From NCBI RefSeq assembly GCF_004912195.1, contig NZ_STGW01000015.1, positions 25,928-73,755 of the forward strand: a stretch of 47,828 bases of DNA, given 5' to 3'. A program made the translations under genes and the position numbers. Below are positions 16,887-24,838 of this stretch, piece after piece (within the stretch, counting starts at the first letter, position 1; each line of letters starts with the position of its first letter). The stretch comes from Nocardioides caeni. GTDB lineage: Bacteria; Actinomycetota; Actinomycetes; Propionibacteriales; Nocardioidaceae. A model generated the notes under the pieces. It was not told the origin of the DNA, made no database searches, and saw only the letters and a program-made list of their open reading frames with translations.

Positions 16887-16920
16887 GAGGCCGCCCCGCC
16901 CTGACGGGCGAGACGGCCTC
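16887..16920 (-). terminator. Duplicated cysN terminator hairpin
   Basis: Arms 16887-16901 and 16906-16920, 15 pairs in which two become G-U pairs when read on the minus strand. The right arm (GGCGAGACGGCCTC) is the same as that of the terminator after the intact cysN at 18381-18416. It is followed by a copy of the last bases of cysN (16936-16963). Confidence 0.7.
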
Positions 16921-16935
16921 TGGAGGGCTGGAGAG

Positions 16936-16963
16936 TCAGCCGTTGATCATGCCCGCGCCGACG
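16936..16963 (-). pseudogene. cysN 3'-end fragment 1
   Basis: These bases match the final codons and stop of the intact cysN (18434-18461) with one change, then the match ends abruptly. With the adjacent hairpin copy it is a fragment of a duplicated cysN end. Confidence 0.75.
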
Positions 16964-17025
16964 CGGCACGCAGTTCGACACCCGCGTCTCGTTGCCCAGC
17001 CGTCAGGTTCCCGTGGCACCGCAAT

Positions 17026-17067
17026 GACGAACGGCGCCCGCTCCGAGCGGAGTGGGCGCCGTTCGTC
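17026..17067. terminator. Strong bidirectional terminator hairpin
   Basis: Twenty-base arms, 17026-17045 and 17048-17067, pair with a single G-U and a two-base loop. It lies directly downstream of cysN fragment 2 on the minus strand and also after the 80-residue ORF on the plus strand. Its sequence differs from the hairpin after the intact cysN. Confidence 0.7.
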
Positions 17068-17092
17068 GTACAGCTGGCCGAGCTGGTCAGCC

Positions 17093-17475
17093 GTTGCTCA
17101 TGCCCGCGCCTACGGTGACGTCGGTGGCCTCGTCGATGAGGATGAAGGAGCCGGTGGTCCGGTTCTTCGAGTAGGGGTCGACGAGCAGCGGGACCGGGTG
17201 CGCAACGTGACGCGGCCGATCTCGTTGACGCCGAGCTCCTTGGTCTCCTGGTCGCGGTGGAGCGTGCTGAGGTCCAGGCGGTAGGCGATGTCCTTGACGA
17301 GCGCGCGACCGTTGCGGGTGGTGTGCTTGATCGCCAGCTTTTGCCGTGGCTGCAGGGGAGCGGTGGTCATCCAGGAGACGATCGCGTCGATGTCCTGGCT
17401 CGGCGTCGGAGCGTTGTTGACCCGGGCGATCATGTCGCCGCGGAAGACGTCGACGTCGTCCACGAGGCGGACCGG
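17093..17475 (-). pseudogene. cysN 3'-end fragment 2 (frameshifted)
   Basis: About 380 bases closely match the last third of the intact cysN (sulfate adenylyltransferase large subunit), including codons for DMIARVNNAPTPSQDIDA and PLQPRQKLAIKHTTR. A small deletion near 17190-17200 shifts the frame relative to the final stop, and there is no 5' two-thirds or GTPase domain. The product could not activate sulfate. It is on the same strand as the intact gene, 1 kb away, and looks like an old duplication rather than a separate gene. Confidence 0.88.
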
Positions 17476-17567
17476 GAGAGCGCTACCCATTTCGGCTGGT
17501 GGGTCGTGCATTCGGTCGACCCCGCCGCGGGTCAGGTGCTCGATCCGGCTCGATAGGGAGACGAGGA

Positions 17568-17636
17568 ACGGCACCTTGGCGCGCAGGGGTGACGCGGCCA
17601 ATCTCGTTGCTGCCGAGGTCCTCGGTCTTCTAGATC
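17568..17636 (-). pseudogene. cysN 3'-end fragment 3 (degenerate)
   Basis: A shorter, more diverged match to the cysN region near 18534-18600 (codons for the VTLRT...NEIGRV stretch). Several substitutions and a stop show it is decayed. Confidence 0.6.
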
Positions 17637-17950
17637 CCGCGAACGAGACTCAAGACGCCCAGTACCGCTAGGACCGCAACGACAAGGAGGACCATCCCGA
17701 CCACCAAACACGTGCGGAGGCATGAGCGAAGAGACGGGAGGCCGGTGTTCGATTCGATGCCGACGGGCTCTGCACTTGCCACCCAGTCTCGGACGTGGTG
17801 CCAACCGCAGAACCTGAGGCGTGCCGCGAGCCCGCCCTCTGCCGCGTTTTCCACCACGAGCTGGAACGGCGTTCCATGCTCGCGCCACCAGCGTCCGCAG
17901 ACGGCGCACCTATCCCCGTCTGGGTCGTTCCCGCTCACTAGCTCACTCAA
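17630..17950 (-). CDS. Hypothetical zinc-ribbon-like protein with C-terminal membrane helix
   Basis: A 106-residue protein with an N-terminal cysteine pattern (DRCAVCGRWWREHG, then LRFCGWHHVRDW) that could bind a metal, and one membrane helix near residues 80-101 (LVVGMVLLVVAVLAVLGVL). I do not recognise a family. Its 3' end touches cysN debris. Coding is plausible because the Cys pairs and the membrane helix lie in one frame, but another frame is also open. Confidence 0.5.
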   Translation of the reverse strand: MSELVSGNDPDGDRCAVCGRWWREHGTPFQLVVENAAEGGLAARLRFCGWHHVRDWVASAEPVGIESNTGLPSLRSCLRTCLVVGMVLLVVAVLAVLGVLSLVRGI

Positions 17951-18007
17951 GTCCGATCCTGTTGACGGTGTTCCGTAATCGCCAGCCTCCGTCCGGGCTG
18001 CAGTGAC

Positions 18008-18355
18008 CTAGCGATCTGGGCCGAGGTTCTTCAGCGACGCTGACCCCGGCGAAGGCGGCTCGTCATTGGCATCGAGCAAGTCCAGGACGGCGTCAGATGG
18101 AAACGGCGCCGTGGTTCTCGGTAGCCACACCAGCAAGATGATGATGCTCAGGACCACGCCGAGGCCGGCCCCCGCCGCGGCGCCCCCGCCATCGGCGTCG
18201 ATGATCCCGCCCACGATGCCCAGCGCCACGGGAGTGAGGACGAGAACCGCAAGCACGTTGCCAGCGGTCCGCACCAACCACGTGAACAGCTGCGTCTGGT
18301 GGATCATTTGCGCCAGCGCTGGCGATCCAGTCTCCTCGTTTGCCACGAGCTGCAT
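18008..18355 (-). CDS. Small two-helix membrane protein, hypothetical
   Basis: A 115-residue protein with hydrophobic stretches at about residues 32-52 and 62-80 (GAGLGVVLSIIILLVWLPRT) and polar ends. No family is recognised. It lies just downstream of the cysN terminator on the same strand and has no clear partner. Confidence 0.5.
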   Translation of the reverse strand: MQLVANEETGSPALAQMIHQTQLFTWLVRTAGNVLAVLVLTPVALGIVGGIIDADGGGAAAGAGLGVVLSIIILLVWLPRTTAPFPSDAVLDLLDANDEPPSPGSASLKNLGPDR

Positions 18356-18380
18356 CCTGCCAGGCTTGGCCAGGCAGCAC

Positions 18381-18416
18381 AGAGGCCGTCTCGCCCGATC
18401 CGGCGAGACGGCCTCT
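18381..18416 (-). terminator. Terminator hairpin after cysDN
   Basis: Perfect 15-base arms AGAGGCCGTCTCGCC (18381-18395) and its complement (18402-18416), with a six-base loop, start 18 bases after the cysN stop. A near copy at 16887-16920 shows that this end was duplicated. Confidence 0.8.
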
Positions 18417-18433
18417 GCAGGTGGCTGAAGCGG

Positions 18434-19693
18434 TCAGCCGTTGATCATGCCCGCACCGACGGTGACGCCGGTGGCCTCGTCGATGAGGATGAAGGAGCCG
18501 GTGGTCCGGTTCTTCGAATAGGGGTCGACGAGCAGCGGGACCGTGGTGCGCAGGGTGACGCGGCCGATCTCGTTGACGGCGAGCTCCTTGGTGTCCTGGT
18601 CGCGGTGCAGCGTGTTGACGTCCAGGCGGTAGGCGATGTCCTTGACCAGCGCGCGACCCGTGCGGGTGGTGTGCTTGATCGCCAGCTTCTGCCGCGGCTG
18701 CAGGGGAGCGGTGGTCATCCAGCAGACCATCGCGTCGATGTCCTGGCTCGGCGTCGGCGCGTTGTTGACCCGGGCGATCATGTCGCCGCGGGAGACGTCG
18801 ACGTCGTCCTCCAGGTGCACCGTCACGCTCATCGGCGGGAACGCCTCGGTGATCTCCTTGTCGAAGAGGTCGATCTTCGAGATCTTCGACGTCATGCCGG
18901 AGGGAAGGACGACGACCTCGTCACCGGGCTTGAGGACGCCACCGGCGACCTGGCCGGCGTAGCCGCGGTAGTCGTGGAACTCGTCCGACTTGGGGCGCAC
19001 GACGTACTGCACGGGGAAGCGGGCGTCGATCAGATCGCGGTCCGAGGCGACGTGGACGTGCTCAAGATGGTGCATGAGCGTGGGACCGGAGTACCACGGC
19101 ATGTTGTCCGAGCGCGTCACGACGTTGTCGCCCTGGAGCGCCGAGATCGGGATGACCTCGAGGTCCGGGACGTTGAGCTTCGTCGCGAACTGCGTGAAGT
19201 CACGGTGGATCTTGTCGAAGACCTCCTGGTCGAAGTCGACCAGGTCCATCTTGTTGACCGCGAGCACGAGGTGCGGGACGCGGAGCAGCGACAGGATCAC
19301 CGCGTGACGGCGCGACTGCTCGGTGAGGCCCTGGCGGGCGTCGACGAGCACCAGGCCTAGGTCGGCGGTCGAGGCGCCGGTGACCATGTTGCGGGTGTAC
19401 TGCACGTGGCCCGGGGTGTCCGCGATGATGAACTTGCGGTTCGGGGTCGCGAAGTAGCGGTAGGCGACGTCGATCGTGATGCCCTGCTCGCGCTCGGAGC
19501 GCAGACCGTCGGTCAGCAGGGCGAGGTCGGTGTAGTCGTAGCCCTTGGCCTCCGACGTCGCCTCGACGGCCTCGAGCTGGTCCTCGAAGATCGCCTTCGA
19601 GTCGAGCAGCAGACGACCGATGAGCGTCGACTTGCCGTCGTCGACCGAGCCGGCGGTGGCGAAGCGGAGCAGGTCCATGTCAGTGGTAGCCAT
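18434..19693 (-). CDS. cysN: Sulfate adenylyltransferase large subunit (GTPase)
   Basis: With CysD, makes adenosine 5'-phosphosulfate from ATP and sulfate, using GTP hydrolysis. The 419-residue protein has the P-loop GSVDDGKSTLIGRLLLDS near residue 14, ADTPGHVQYTRNM and VNKMDLVDF, typical of EF-Tu-like GTPases, followed by beta-barrel domains. It has no C-terminal APS kinase domain; that activity is encoded separately at 29452-31338. Its ATG overlaps the stop of a 22-codon micro-ORF (TGATG). Confidence 0.96.
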   Translation of the reverse strand: MATTDMDLLRFATAGSVDDGKSTLIGRLLLDSKAIFEDQLEAVEATSEAKGYDYTDLALLTDGLRSEREQGITIDVAYRYFATPNRKFIIADTPGHVQYTRNMVTGASTADLGLVLVDARQGLTEQSRRHAVILSLLRVPHLVLAVNKMDLVDFDQEVFDKIHRDFTQFATKLNVPDLEVIPISALQGDNVVTRSDNMPWYSGPTLMHHLEHVHVASDRDLIDARFPVQYVVRPKSDEFHDYRGYAGQVAGGVLKPGDEVVVLPSGMTSKISKIDLFDKEITEAFPPMSVTVHLEDDVDVSRGDMIARVNNAPTPSQDIDAMVCWMTTAPLQPRQKLAIKHTTRTGRALVKDIAYRLDVNTLHRDQDTKELAVNEIGRVTLRTTVPLLVDPYSKNRTTGSFILIDEATGVTVGAGMING

Positions 19694-19761
19694 CAGAGGT
19701 TTCCTTCCGTGGTCTCGTGACGGCCGCGGGCGGCCTCCTCGACCTCCTGGTGAATCGCCAT
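19693..19761 (-). CDS. 22-residue micro-ORF between cysD and cysN
   Basis: The 67-base cysD-cysN gap is filled exactly by an ORF that starts on the cysD stop (TGATG) and whose stop overlaps the cysN ATG (TGATG). It starts MAIHQEVEEAARGRHE and ends EGNL. It may exist to carry ribosomes from cysD into cysN, or encode a small peptide. The overlaps are seen directly; a role is inferred. Confidence 0.55.
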   Translation of the reverse strand: MAIHQEVEEAARGRHETTEGNL

Positions 19762-20675
19762 CAGAAGTAGCCCTCCTTCTTGCGGTCCTCCATGGCAGCC
19801 TCGGAGAACCGGTCGTCGCCGCGGGTCGCGCCGCGCTCGGTCTTGCGGGCCACGGCGACCTCTTCGATGATCTCGTCGATCGTCGACGCGGTGCTCTCGA
19901 CGCAGCCGGTGAGCGTGATGTCGCCGCAGGTGCGGAAGCGGACGGTGCGCTCCTCGACGACCTCGCCGTCGCGGGTCGGGTTGAGCGGGGTCTCGCTCAT
20001 CAGCATGCCGTCGCGTACGAAGACGCGGCGCTGGTGGCTGAAGTAGATGCTGGGGATCTCGATGCCCTCGCGGCCGATGTAGTCCCAGACGTCCAGCTCG
20101 GTCCAGTTCGAGATCGGGAAGATCCGCATGTGCTCGCCCTCGTGGAGGCGACCGTTGTAGAGGCTCCACAGCTCGGGACGCTGGTTCTTCGGGTCCCACT
20201 GGCCGAACTCGTCGCGGTGGGAATAGACGCGCTCCTTGGCGCGAGCCTTCTCCTCGTCGCGGCGACCGCCACCGAAGGCGGCGGTGAAGCCGTTCTCCTC
20301 GATCGCGTTGAGCAGCGTCGGGATCTGCAGGCGGTTGCGGCTGATCTTCGCGGCGTCCGGGATGATCCCGTTCTTGATCGCGTCGTCGATGCTCGCCACC
20401 ACGAGGTTGATGCCGAGGCGCTCGACCCAGCGGTCGCGGGTCTCCATGACCTCGGGGAAGTCGAGACCGGTGTCGACCTGGAGGATCGAGAACGGGATCT
20501 TCGCGGGATAGAAGGCCTTCTCCGCCAGGCGGAGCATGACGATCGAGTCCTTGCCGCCCGAGAACATCAGCACGGGCTTCTCGAACTCGGCCGCGACCTC
20601 GCGGAAGATGTGGATCGACTCCGCCTCCAGCTGGTCCAGCTGGCTCAGGCGGTAGTCGCTGTGGGTCTGGGTCAT
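19761..20675 (-). CDS. cysD: Sulfate adenylyltransferase small subunit
   Basis: A 304-residue ATP pyrophosphatase that adenylates sulfate in the CysDN complex. The PP-loop is MFSGGKDSIVML near residue 36, followed by LQVDTGLDFPEV and the C-terminal FRTCGDITLTGC and the usual RRDEEKARAKER. I start at 20675 (MTQTHSDYRL) because GAAAGGAC lies about ten bases upstream; a longer reading to 20720 adds 15 atypical residues. First gene of the cysD/micro-ORF/cysN operon. Confidence 0.96.
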   Translation of the reverse strand: MTQTHSDYRLSQLDQLEAESIHIFREVAAEFEKPVLMFSGGKDSIVMLRLAEKAFYPAKIPFSILQVDTGLDFPEVMETRDRWVERLGINLVVASIDDAIKNGIIPDAAKISRNRLQIPTLLNAIEENGFTAAFGGGRRDEEKARAKERVYSHRDEFGQWDPKNQRPELWSLYNGRLHEGEHMRIFPISNWTELDVWDYIGREGIEIPSIYFSHQRRVFVRDGMLMSETPLNPTRDGEVVEERTVRFRTCGDITLTGCVESTASTIDEIIEEVAVARKTERGATRGDDRFSEAAMEDRKKEGYF

Positions 20676-20787
20676 CTGCCCGCGCGTCCTTTCGTTCGCT
20701 GCAAGTGCAAGCCCGGTCATCGTGCCATGCCTGGCCTGTCAGTGGCGTATTCACGCGAGCGGCGTAGACAAATCTGCGAGTTTGAGC

Positions 20788-21591
20788 GTGAGTGCACCTA
20801 CGATCGGTGTCGTGACCGTCGACTTCGTCGCCCGACTGGGCTCCCGGGGGTCGGTCCCGGGCGAGGTCCGGTCGGCCGGCTCGGTCCATGAGTACGTCGA
20901 CCTGATGAGCCCCCGCGCCGGCCTCGACGCCGAGCTCCGGCGGGTCGCCCGCCGCGCCCGATCCGTGCGGCGCACCGACCCCGACCGGCTGCTCGCGGTG
21001 CTGCGGGCGGTGGCCGAGCCACCGGCGACCGAGCTCAACAAGGCGCGGGTAGCGGAAGCTGCGGGCATCCCGGCCACCACGCTGACGCCCTACCTCGACA
21101 TGCTCGAGACGCTCGGGCTCATCAGGCTGCTCCCCGGATGTCGCTCGCCGGTTGCGAAGCGGCCGATCGGTCGGCCGATCGTCGTGCTGCCCGACCCTGT
21201 CCTGGCGCTGCACCTCGCCGGCAGCGCGCCGGGAGACCTGCTCGCCTTCAGCGGCCGGGCGCGCCTGGCGCCGCTGCTCCGGGGCGTGGTTGCGGGAGAA
21301 CTGCTCCGGCAGCAGCAGGTCAGTGCCGTCCCGCACCGGGTGAGCCATCTGCGCGAGCGCAACGGCCTGCAGGTCGACATCGTGATCGAGATGCCCGACG
21401 GCAGCGTCTATGGCGTCGAGGTCCGGACCGCTGCTGCGTTGCGCCCCCACCAGTTCTCACGTCTGGAGGCCCTGGCTGCCCGCGCCGGCTCCGCCTTCCG
21501 TGGGGGAGTGGTGCTCAACACCGCGTCCTCCGGCCACCAATACCGGCCGGGCCTGTGGGGCCTGCCGATCTCAGCGCTGTGGGAGTGGTGA
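20788..21591 (+). CDS. Orphan DUF4143-type protein without ATPase domain
   Basis: About 267 residues that resemble only the C-terminal half of the AAA+DUF4143 family: a winged-helix stretch (NKARVAEAAGIPATTLTPYL, then LETLGLIRLLPG), a VVLPDPVLALHL strand, and a PD-(D/E)XK-like core GLQVDIVIEMPDG followed by YGVEVRTAA. The N-terminal P-loop ATPase is absent, with only about 55 preceding residues. The usual Lys of the ExK motif is Arg here. The start may be 20788 or the GTG at 20812. It is divergent from cysD with a strong terminator after it, and looks like a truncated or minimised relative. Confidence 0.6.
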   Translation: MSAPTIGVVTVDFVARLGSRGSVPGEVRSAGSVHEYVDLMSPRAGLDAELRRVARRARSVRRTDPDRLLAVLRAVAEPPATELNKARVAEAAGIPATTLTPYLDMLETLGLIRLLPGCRSPVAKRPIGRPIVVLPDPVLALHLAGSAPGDLLAFSGRARLAPLLRGVVAGELLRQQQVSAVPHRVSHLRERNGLQVDIVIEMPDGSVYGVEVRTAAALRPHQFSRLEALAARAGSAFRGGVVLNTASSGHQYRPGLWGLPISALWEW

Positions 21592-21635
21592 AACGCCAGG
21601 CGGCCGCAGTTCAAGGGATTCATGAACACCCCCTG

Positions 21636-21670
21636 AAGGCTTTGCCGATGCCAGGCAAAGCGCCTTTTTT
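21636..21670 (+). terminator. Rho-independent terminator
   Basis: AAGGCTTTGCC pairs with GGCAAAGCGCCTT, with one bulged position, followed by six T. It is the clearest U-tract terminator in the left half of the window and ends the DUF4143 transcript before the ugd gene. Confidence 0.85.
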
Positions 21671-21690
21671 CGCGCCTACGCTCGGGAAAC

Positions 21691-22857
21691 GTGAAGATCG
21701 CAGTAGTGGGAACCGGCTATGTCGGGTTGTCGAACTCGGTGATCCTGGCGCGGTCCCACGAGGTGTGGGCGCTCGACGTCGACCCTGACCGAGTCGGCCT
21801 CGTGAATGCCCGGAAGTCTCCGATCATTGACGCCGAGCTCGAGGAGTACCTCTCCACTCAGGCGCTCAACCTCACGGCCACACTTGACCGGGAGGCGGCC
21901 TACTCGAACGCCGACTTTGTCGTCGTTGCGACCCCGACCGACTATGACGAGGAGTCGAACTACTTCGACACCACCACGGTCGAGACGGTCACGGCAGAGG
22001 CGCTCGCTATCAACCCCGGCGCGTCCATCGTCATCAAGTCGACGGTCCCGGTGGGCTTCACCGACAGGCTTCGCAAGAAGCACCCGGGCGCGTCGATCAT
22101 GTTCAGCCCCGAGTTCCTCCGCGAGGGTCGCGCCCTCCACGACAACCTTCATCCGTCGCGCATCATCGTGGGCTCGGAGACCGCCGAGGGAAAGGCGTTC
22201 GCCTCCCTGCTCGCGGAGGGTTCACACGACCGCGAGGTTCCCGTCCTGTTGACCGGATCGACCGAGGCCGAGGCGATCAAGCTCTTCGCCAACACCTACC
22301 TGGCGCTGCGCGTCGCGTACTTCAACGAGCTCGACACCTATGCGGCCACGCTCGGCCTCGACTCGCGCCAGATCATCGAGGGCGTCGGGCTCGACCCACG
22401 GATTGGGACGCACTACAACAACCCGTCCTTCGGCTACGGCGGCTACTGCCTGCCCAAGGACACCAAGCAGCTGCAAGCCAACTACTTCTCCGTCCCGCAG
22501 AACCTGATCAGCGCCATCGTCGACGCCAACACCACCCGCAAGGACTTCGTCGCCCACGACATCGTCAAGCGCGAGCCCGAGGTCGTCGGCGTCTATCGCC
22601 TCATCATGAAGGCCGGCTCGGACAACTTCCGGATGTCGTCGATCCAGGGCGTGATGAAGCGGATCAAGGCCAAGGGCATCCCGGTGATCATCTATGAGTC
22701 GGAGCTGGAGGAGGACACCTTCTTCCACTCCGAGGTGGTCCGCGACCTCGACGAGTTCAAGCGTCGCGCCGACGTCATCATCGCCAATCGGCGCACCGAC
22801 GTGCTCGCCGACGTCGAGGACAAGGTCTATACCCGCGACATCTACGGACGTGACTGA
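21691..22857 (+). CDS. UDP-glucose 6-dehydrogenase
   Basis: Oxidises UDP-glucose to UDP-glucuronate with NAD, providing acidic sugar for surface polysaccharide. The 388-residue protein has the Rossmann motif [15 protein letters not shown], a Thr/Glu-containing [12 protein letters not shown] segment, and the catalytic Cys in [12 protein letters not shown] near residue 257. The length is like the short bacterial UGDs. The start is the GTG at 21691, 21 bases after the terminator T run. No partner polysaccharide genes are adjacent. Confidence 0.95.
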   Translation: MKIAVVGTGYVGLSNSVILARSHEVWALDVDPDRVGLVNARKSPIIDAELEEYLSTQALNLTATLDREAAYSNADFVVVATPTDYDEESNYFDTTTVETVTAEALAINPGASIVIKSTVPVGFTDRLRKKHPGASIMFSPEFLREGRALHDNLHPSRIIVGSETAEGKAFASLLAEGSHDREVPVLLTGSTEAEAIKLFANTYLALRVAYFNELDTYAATLGLDSRQIIEGVGLDPRIGTHYNNPSFGYGGYCLPKDTKQLQANYFSVPQNLISAIVDANTTRKDFVAHDIVKREPEVVGVYRLIMKAGSDNFRMSSIQGVMKRIKAKGIPVIIYESELEEDTFFHSEVVRDLDEFKRRADVIIANRRTDVLADVEDKVYTRDIYGRD

Positions 22858-22909
22858 CCGCACGCCGGATCCGTCGCGCCGACGCGGCCAGCTGTGCAAC
22901 CCTCGGGCC

Positions 22910-23509
22910 ATGACGACGCAGCGGATGGCAGCCCTCGCTGCGCTCACCCTCCTAGCCCTGCCCCTGACCGCATGCAGCGGTGACGATGAGTCGCCCGACG
23001 CGGACAAGGGCGTCGACGGACCCTGCGCCGCCCTGGACGAGGGCGAGTTCGCTCCCGCGTCGACGTACGGCGACTACGTGATCGGCTCCTTCGCGATCCA
23101 GTACGAGCTCTCCGACGGGTCGTCGGAGTGCGTCGTCATCGACGAGGCGGCCGCCGTCGGCAGCTATGAGGTCGCCGGCAAGGACACCCAGATCTACGTC
23201 GACCTCGGGGACGTCGACCTCGGCCTGACCGTCGACATCGCCTCCTACGTCGAGGAGGGCGACGAGCCCCTCGCGCTCGGAGCGGTGCCCGGCGGCATCG
23301 GCCTCCAGATCGAGCAGCGCTACTACTCCGCCCCCGACCCGTCCGCCTGCACCGTGACCCTCGCCGAGCTCACGGCCGAGACCTTCGCCGGCTCCTTCAC
23401 CTGCGACAACGTGCCCGGCTACGCCGACTTCGTCGGCCCGTTCGGTGGAGAGAAGACCGACGCCAGCGTAGTGAGCGCCGCGGGCTGGTGGCGGGCGTCC
23501 GCCGCCTGA
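22910..23509 (+). CDS. Putative lipoprotein, DUF3558-like
   Basis: A 199-residue exported protein with a lipobox LPLTACSG near residue 21, followed by an acidic linker (DDESPDADKG) and a beta-rich domain with Cys pairs (GPCAALDEGEF, SECVVID, ACTVTL, FTCDN). The arrangement is like DUF3558 lipoproteins of actinobacteria, whose role is unknown. The ATG at 22910 places three residues before the basic start of the signal. Function not assigned. Confidence 0.7.
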   Translation: MTTQRMAALAALTLLALPLTACSGDDESPDADKGVDGPCAALDEGEFAPASTYGDYVIGSFAIQYELSDGSSECVVIDEAAAVGSYEVAGKDTQIYVDLGDVDLGLTVDIASYVEEGDEPLALGAVPGGIGLQIEQRYYSAPDPSACTVTLAELTAETFAGSFTCDNVPGYADFVGPFGGEKTDASVVSAAGWWRASAA

Positions 23510-23811
23510 CCTGACGGCAGCGCCGTGGCGCGGTGTGAGGTCCGAACGGCTTACTGACGCCACTCGACCGCCAGCGGCGGCGTGACGGGAGTCCGCACGG
23601 CTCGGCGGTGGGAAACGATGGCCTTTCGCCCATTTAGGGGCGCCGAGCTCGGCGCGAGTGCGTCAGAGGCTAGGCCAAGGGGTTGAGTTCCCGTCCGAGC
23701 ACGTACTGGGCTCTGAGCGGGAGGGGACGGGTCACACCTGCGAGAGCCTTGTTGAGTGGCTTGGTTCGTCATCGGTCGTCCCTTGGTGGTCCTGGTGGCG
23801 AGGAGGGTCGG
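23510..23811. other. About 300 bases with no supported gene
   Basis: Between two converging genes. A 73-residue minus-strand ORF (23551-23772) is open, but its composition (SPPAQSPVRARTG) and lack of a ribosome site do not look like a protein. I see no tRNA, no strong hairpin terminator and no dispersed repeat here. Confidence 0.5.
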
Positions 23812-24723
23812 TCAGCACTGAGCCGGCGGCACATGCGTCGCCAAGAACTCGATCTGGTGGGCGATCACGGTGTCGAAGTAGGGGTCGAGGTAGGGCTCGA
23901 AGTGCTGGCAGTCGTAGGTCCGGACCTCACCTCGGGGCAGCCGCTTGGCGGCCTTCAACGCGACCTGAAAAGGCGTGACGGTGTCGCGCTCGGCGATCTG
24001 GACGAGGGTGGGCGCGATGACCCGCGGGGTACGGCGGCCCGGGGAGTAGAACGGCACCCGCAGCGCAATGCGCGCGGCGACGTCGTTCTGGTCGAGCAGC
24101 TCCTCGTAGCGGTCCCCGGCTAGGCGGATGGCCATCGGCGCCGCGTCGGGGGAGGTCATCATGGCGACCTCGCCCGGGTACCCAGCCGCGGGGACCCTGT
24201 AGGGCTGCCGCCCGGTGATCGCGCGAAGCTGGTCGCGCGCGCCGGCGGCGACGAGTCGCGCAACGAGGCTCGGCGGCTGTGAGAACGCGGACGCCGGACC
24301 ACTGATGTGCGGAACCTGCGCGATGACCGCCGCCACGGCGTGATCCGCGGACGCCAGGTGCAGCGCGTGGCCGCCGCCGAAGGACGTGCCCCACAGCACG
24401 ACCTTGGCGGTGTTCACACCTTCGAGGCTGCGGGCGTGGGCGACGGCGGCGCGCCAGTCCTGGTGCTGGGCGCGGATGTTGAGCACCCGCCGCGGCTCGC
24501 CCTCGCTGTCGCCCCACCCGCGGTAGTCGAAGACGAGCACCGCGTAGCCGGCTTCGGCGAACTTCTCAGCGTAGGCGTCGAGACGGAGCGCCCGGATCGC
24601 CGCGAAGCCGTGGGCCATCACGATGATCGGCGGGTTCTCCGCGCCGGTCGGACGGTACAACCATGCCGCGCAGGCCGTTCCGTGCGAGTCGATCTTGACG
24701 TCCTCGCGTGTATAGCCGCTCAA
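23812..24723 (-). CDS. Alpha/beta hydrolase
   Basis: A 303-residue cytoplasmic hydrolase, probably an esterase of the dienelactone-hydrolase-like group. The nucleophile elbow is WGTSFGGGHAL, the oxyanion-side motif IVMAHGFAAI, the acid in ERDTVTPF and the His in DCQHFEPYLDPYF. The order matches the fold. It is divergent from a TetR gene with two operator-like repeats between them, so it is likely repressed by that protein. Substrate unknown. Confidence 0.9.
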   Translation of the reverse strand: MSGYTREDVKIDSHGTACAAWLYRPTGAENPPIIVMAHGFAAIRALRLDAYAEKFAEAGYAVLVFDYRGWGDSEGEPRRVLNIRAQHQDWRAAVAHARSLEGVNTAKVVLWGTSFGGGHALHLASADHAVAAVIAQVPHISGPASAFSQPPSLVARLVAAGARDQLRAITGRQPYRVPAAGYPGEVAMMTSPDAAPMAIRLAGDRYEELLDQNDVAARIALRVPFYSPGRRTPRVIAPTLVQIAERDTVTPFQVALKAAKRLPRGEVRTYDCQHFEPYLDPYFDTVIAHQIEFLATHVPPAQC

Positions 24724-24745
24724 GGGCGTTCTCCCTGCTCCTTAG

Positions 24746-24795
24746 TTGAATGCCGATCAAGACGACACGGTAGCAGCGCCTTGAATCACGATCAA
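24746..24795. promoter_or_regulatory. Two TetR-type operator candidates
   Basis: Two 15-base sites, 24746-24760 and 24781-24795, both of form TTGAAT(3)GATCAA, with TTGA and TCAA as inverted ends. Their starts are 35 bases apart in the divergent gap between hydrolase and regulator. They are probable binding sites for the adjacent TetR protein. Confidence 0.55.
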
Positions 24796-24838
24796 CAGTC
24801 TTCTAGAACTTCGTTCAAGAGATCGGTAGGCTCTCCAC

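Noticed and set aside
16530..16981. Minus-strand ORFs opposite the small membrane protein after the IS
   Set aside because: They cross the IS end and lack recognisable features; the plus-strand reading has two membrane helices and a ribosome site.
17110..17601. 163-codon minus-strand ORF taken as a cysN paralog
   Set aside because: It has only the last third of cysN, with an upstream unrelated leader and a frameshift, so it is a fragment.
23551..23772. 73-codon minus-strand ORF in the gap at 23.5-23.8 kb
   Set aside because: No ribosome site, biased composition and no domain; kept as non-coding.
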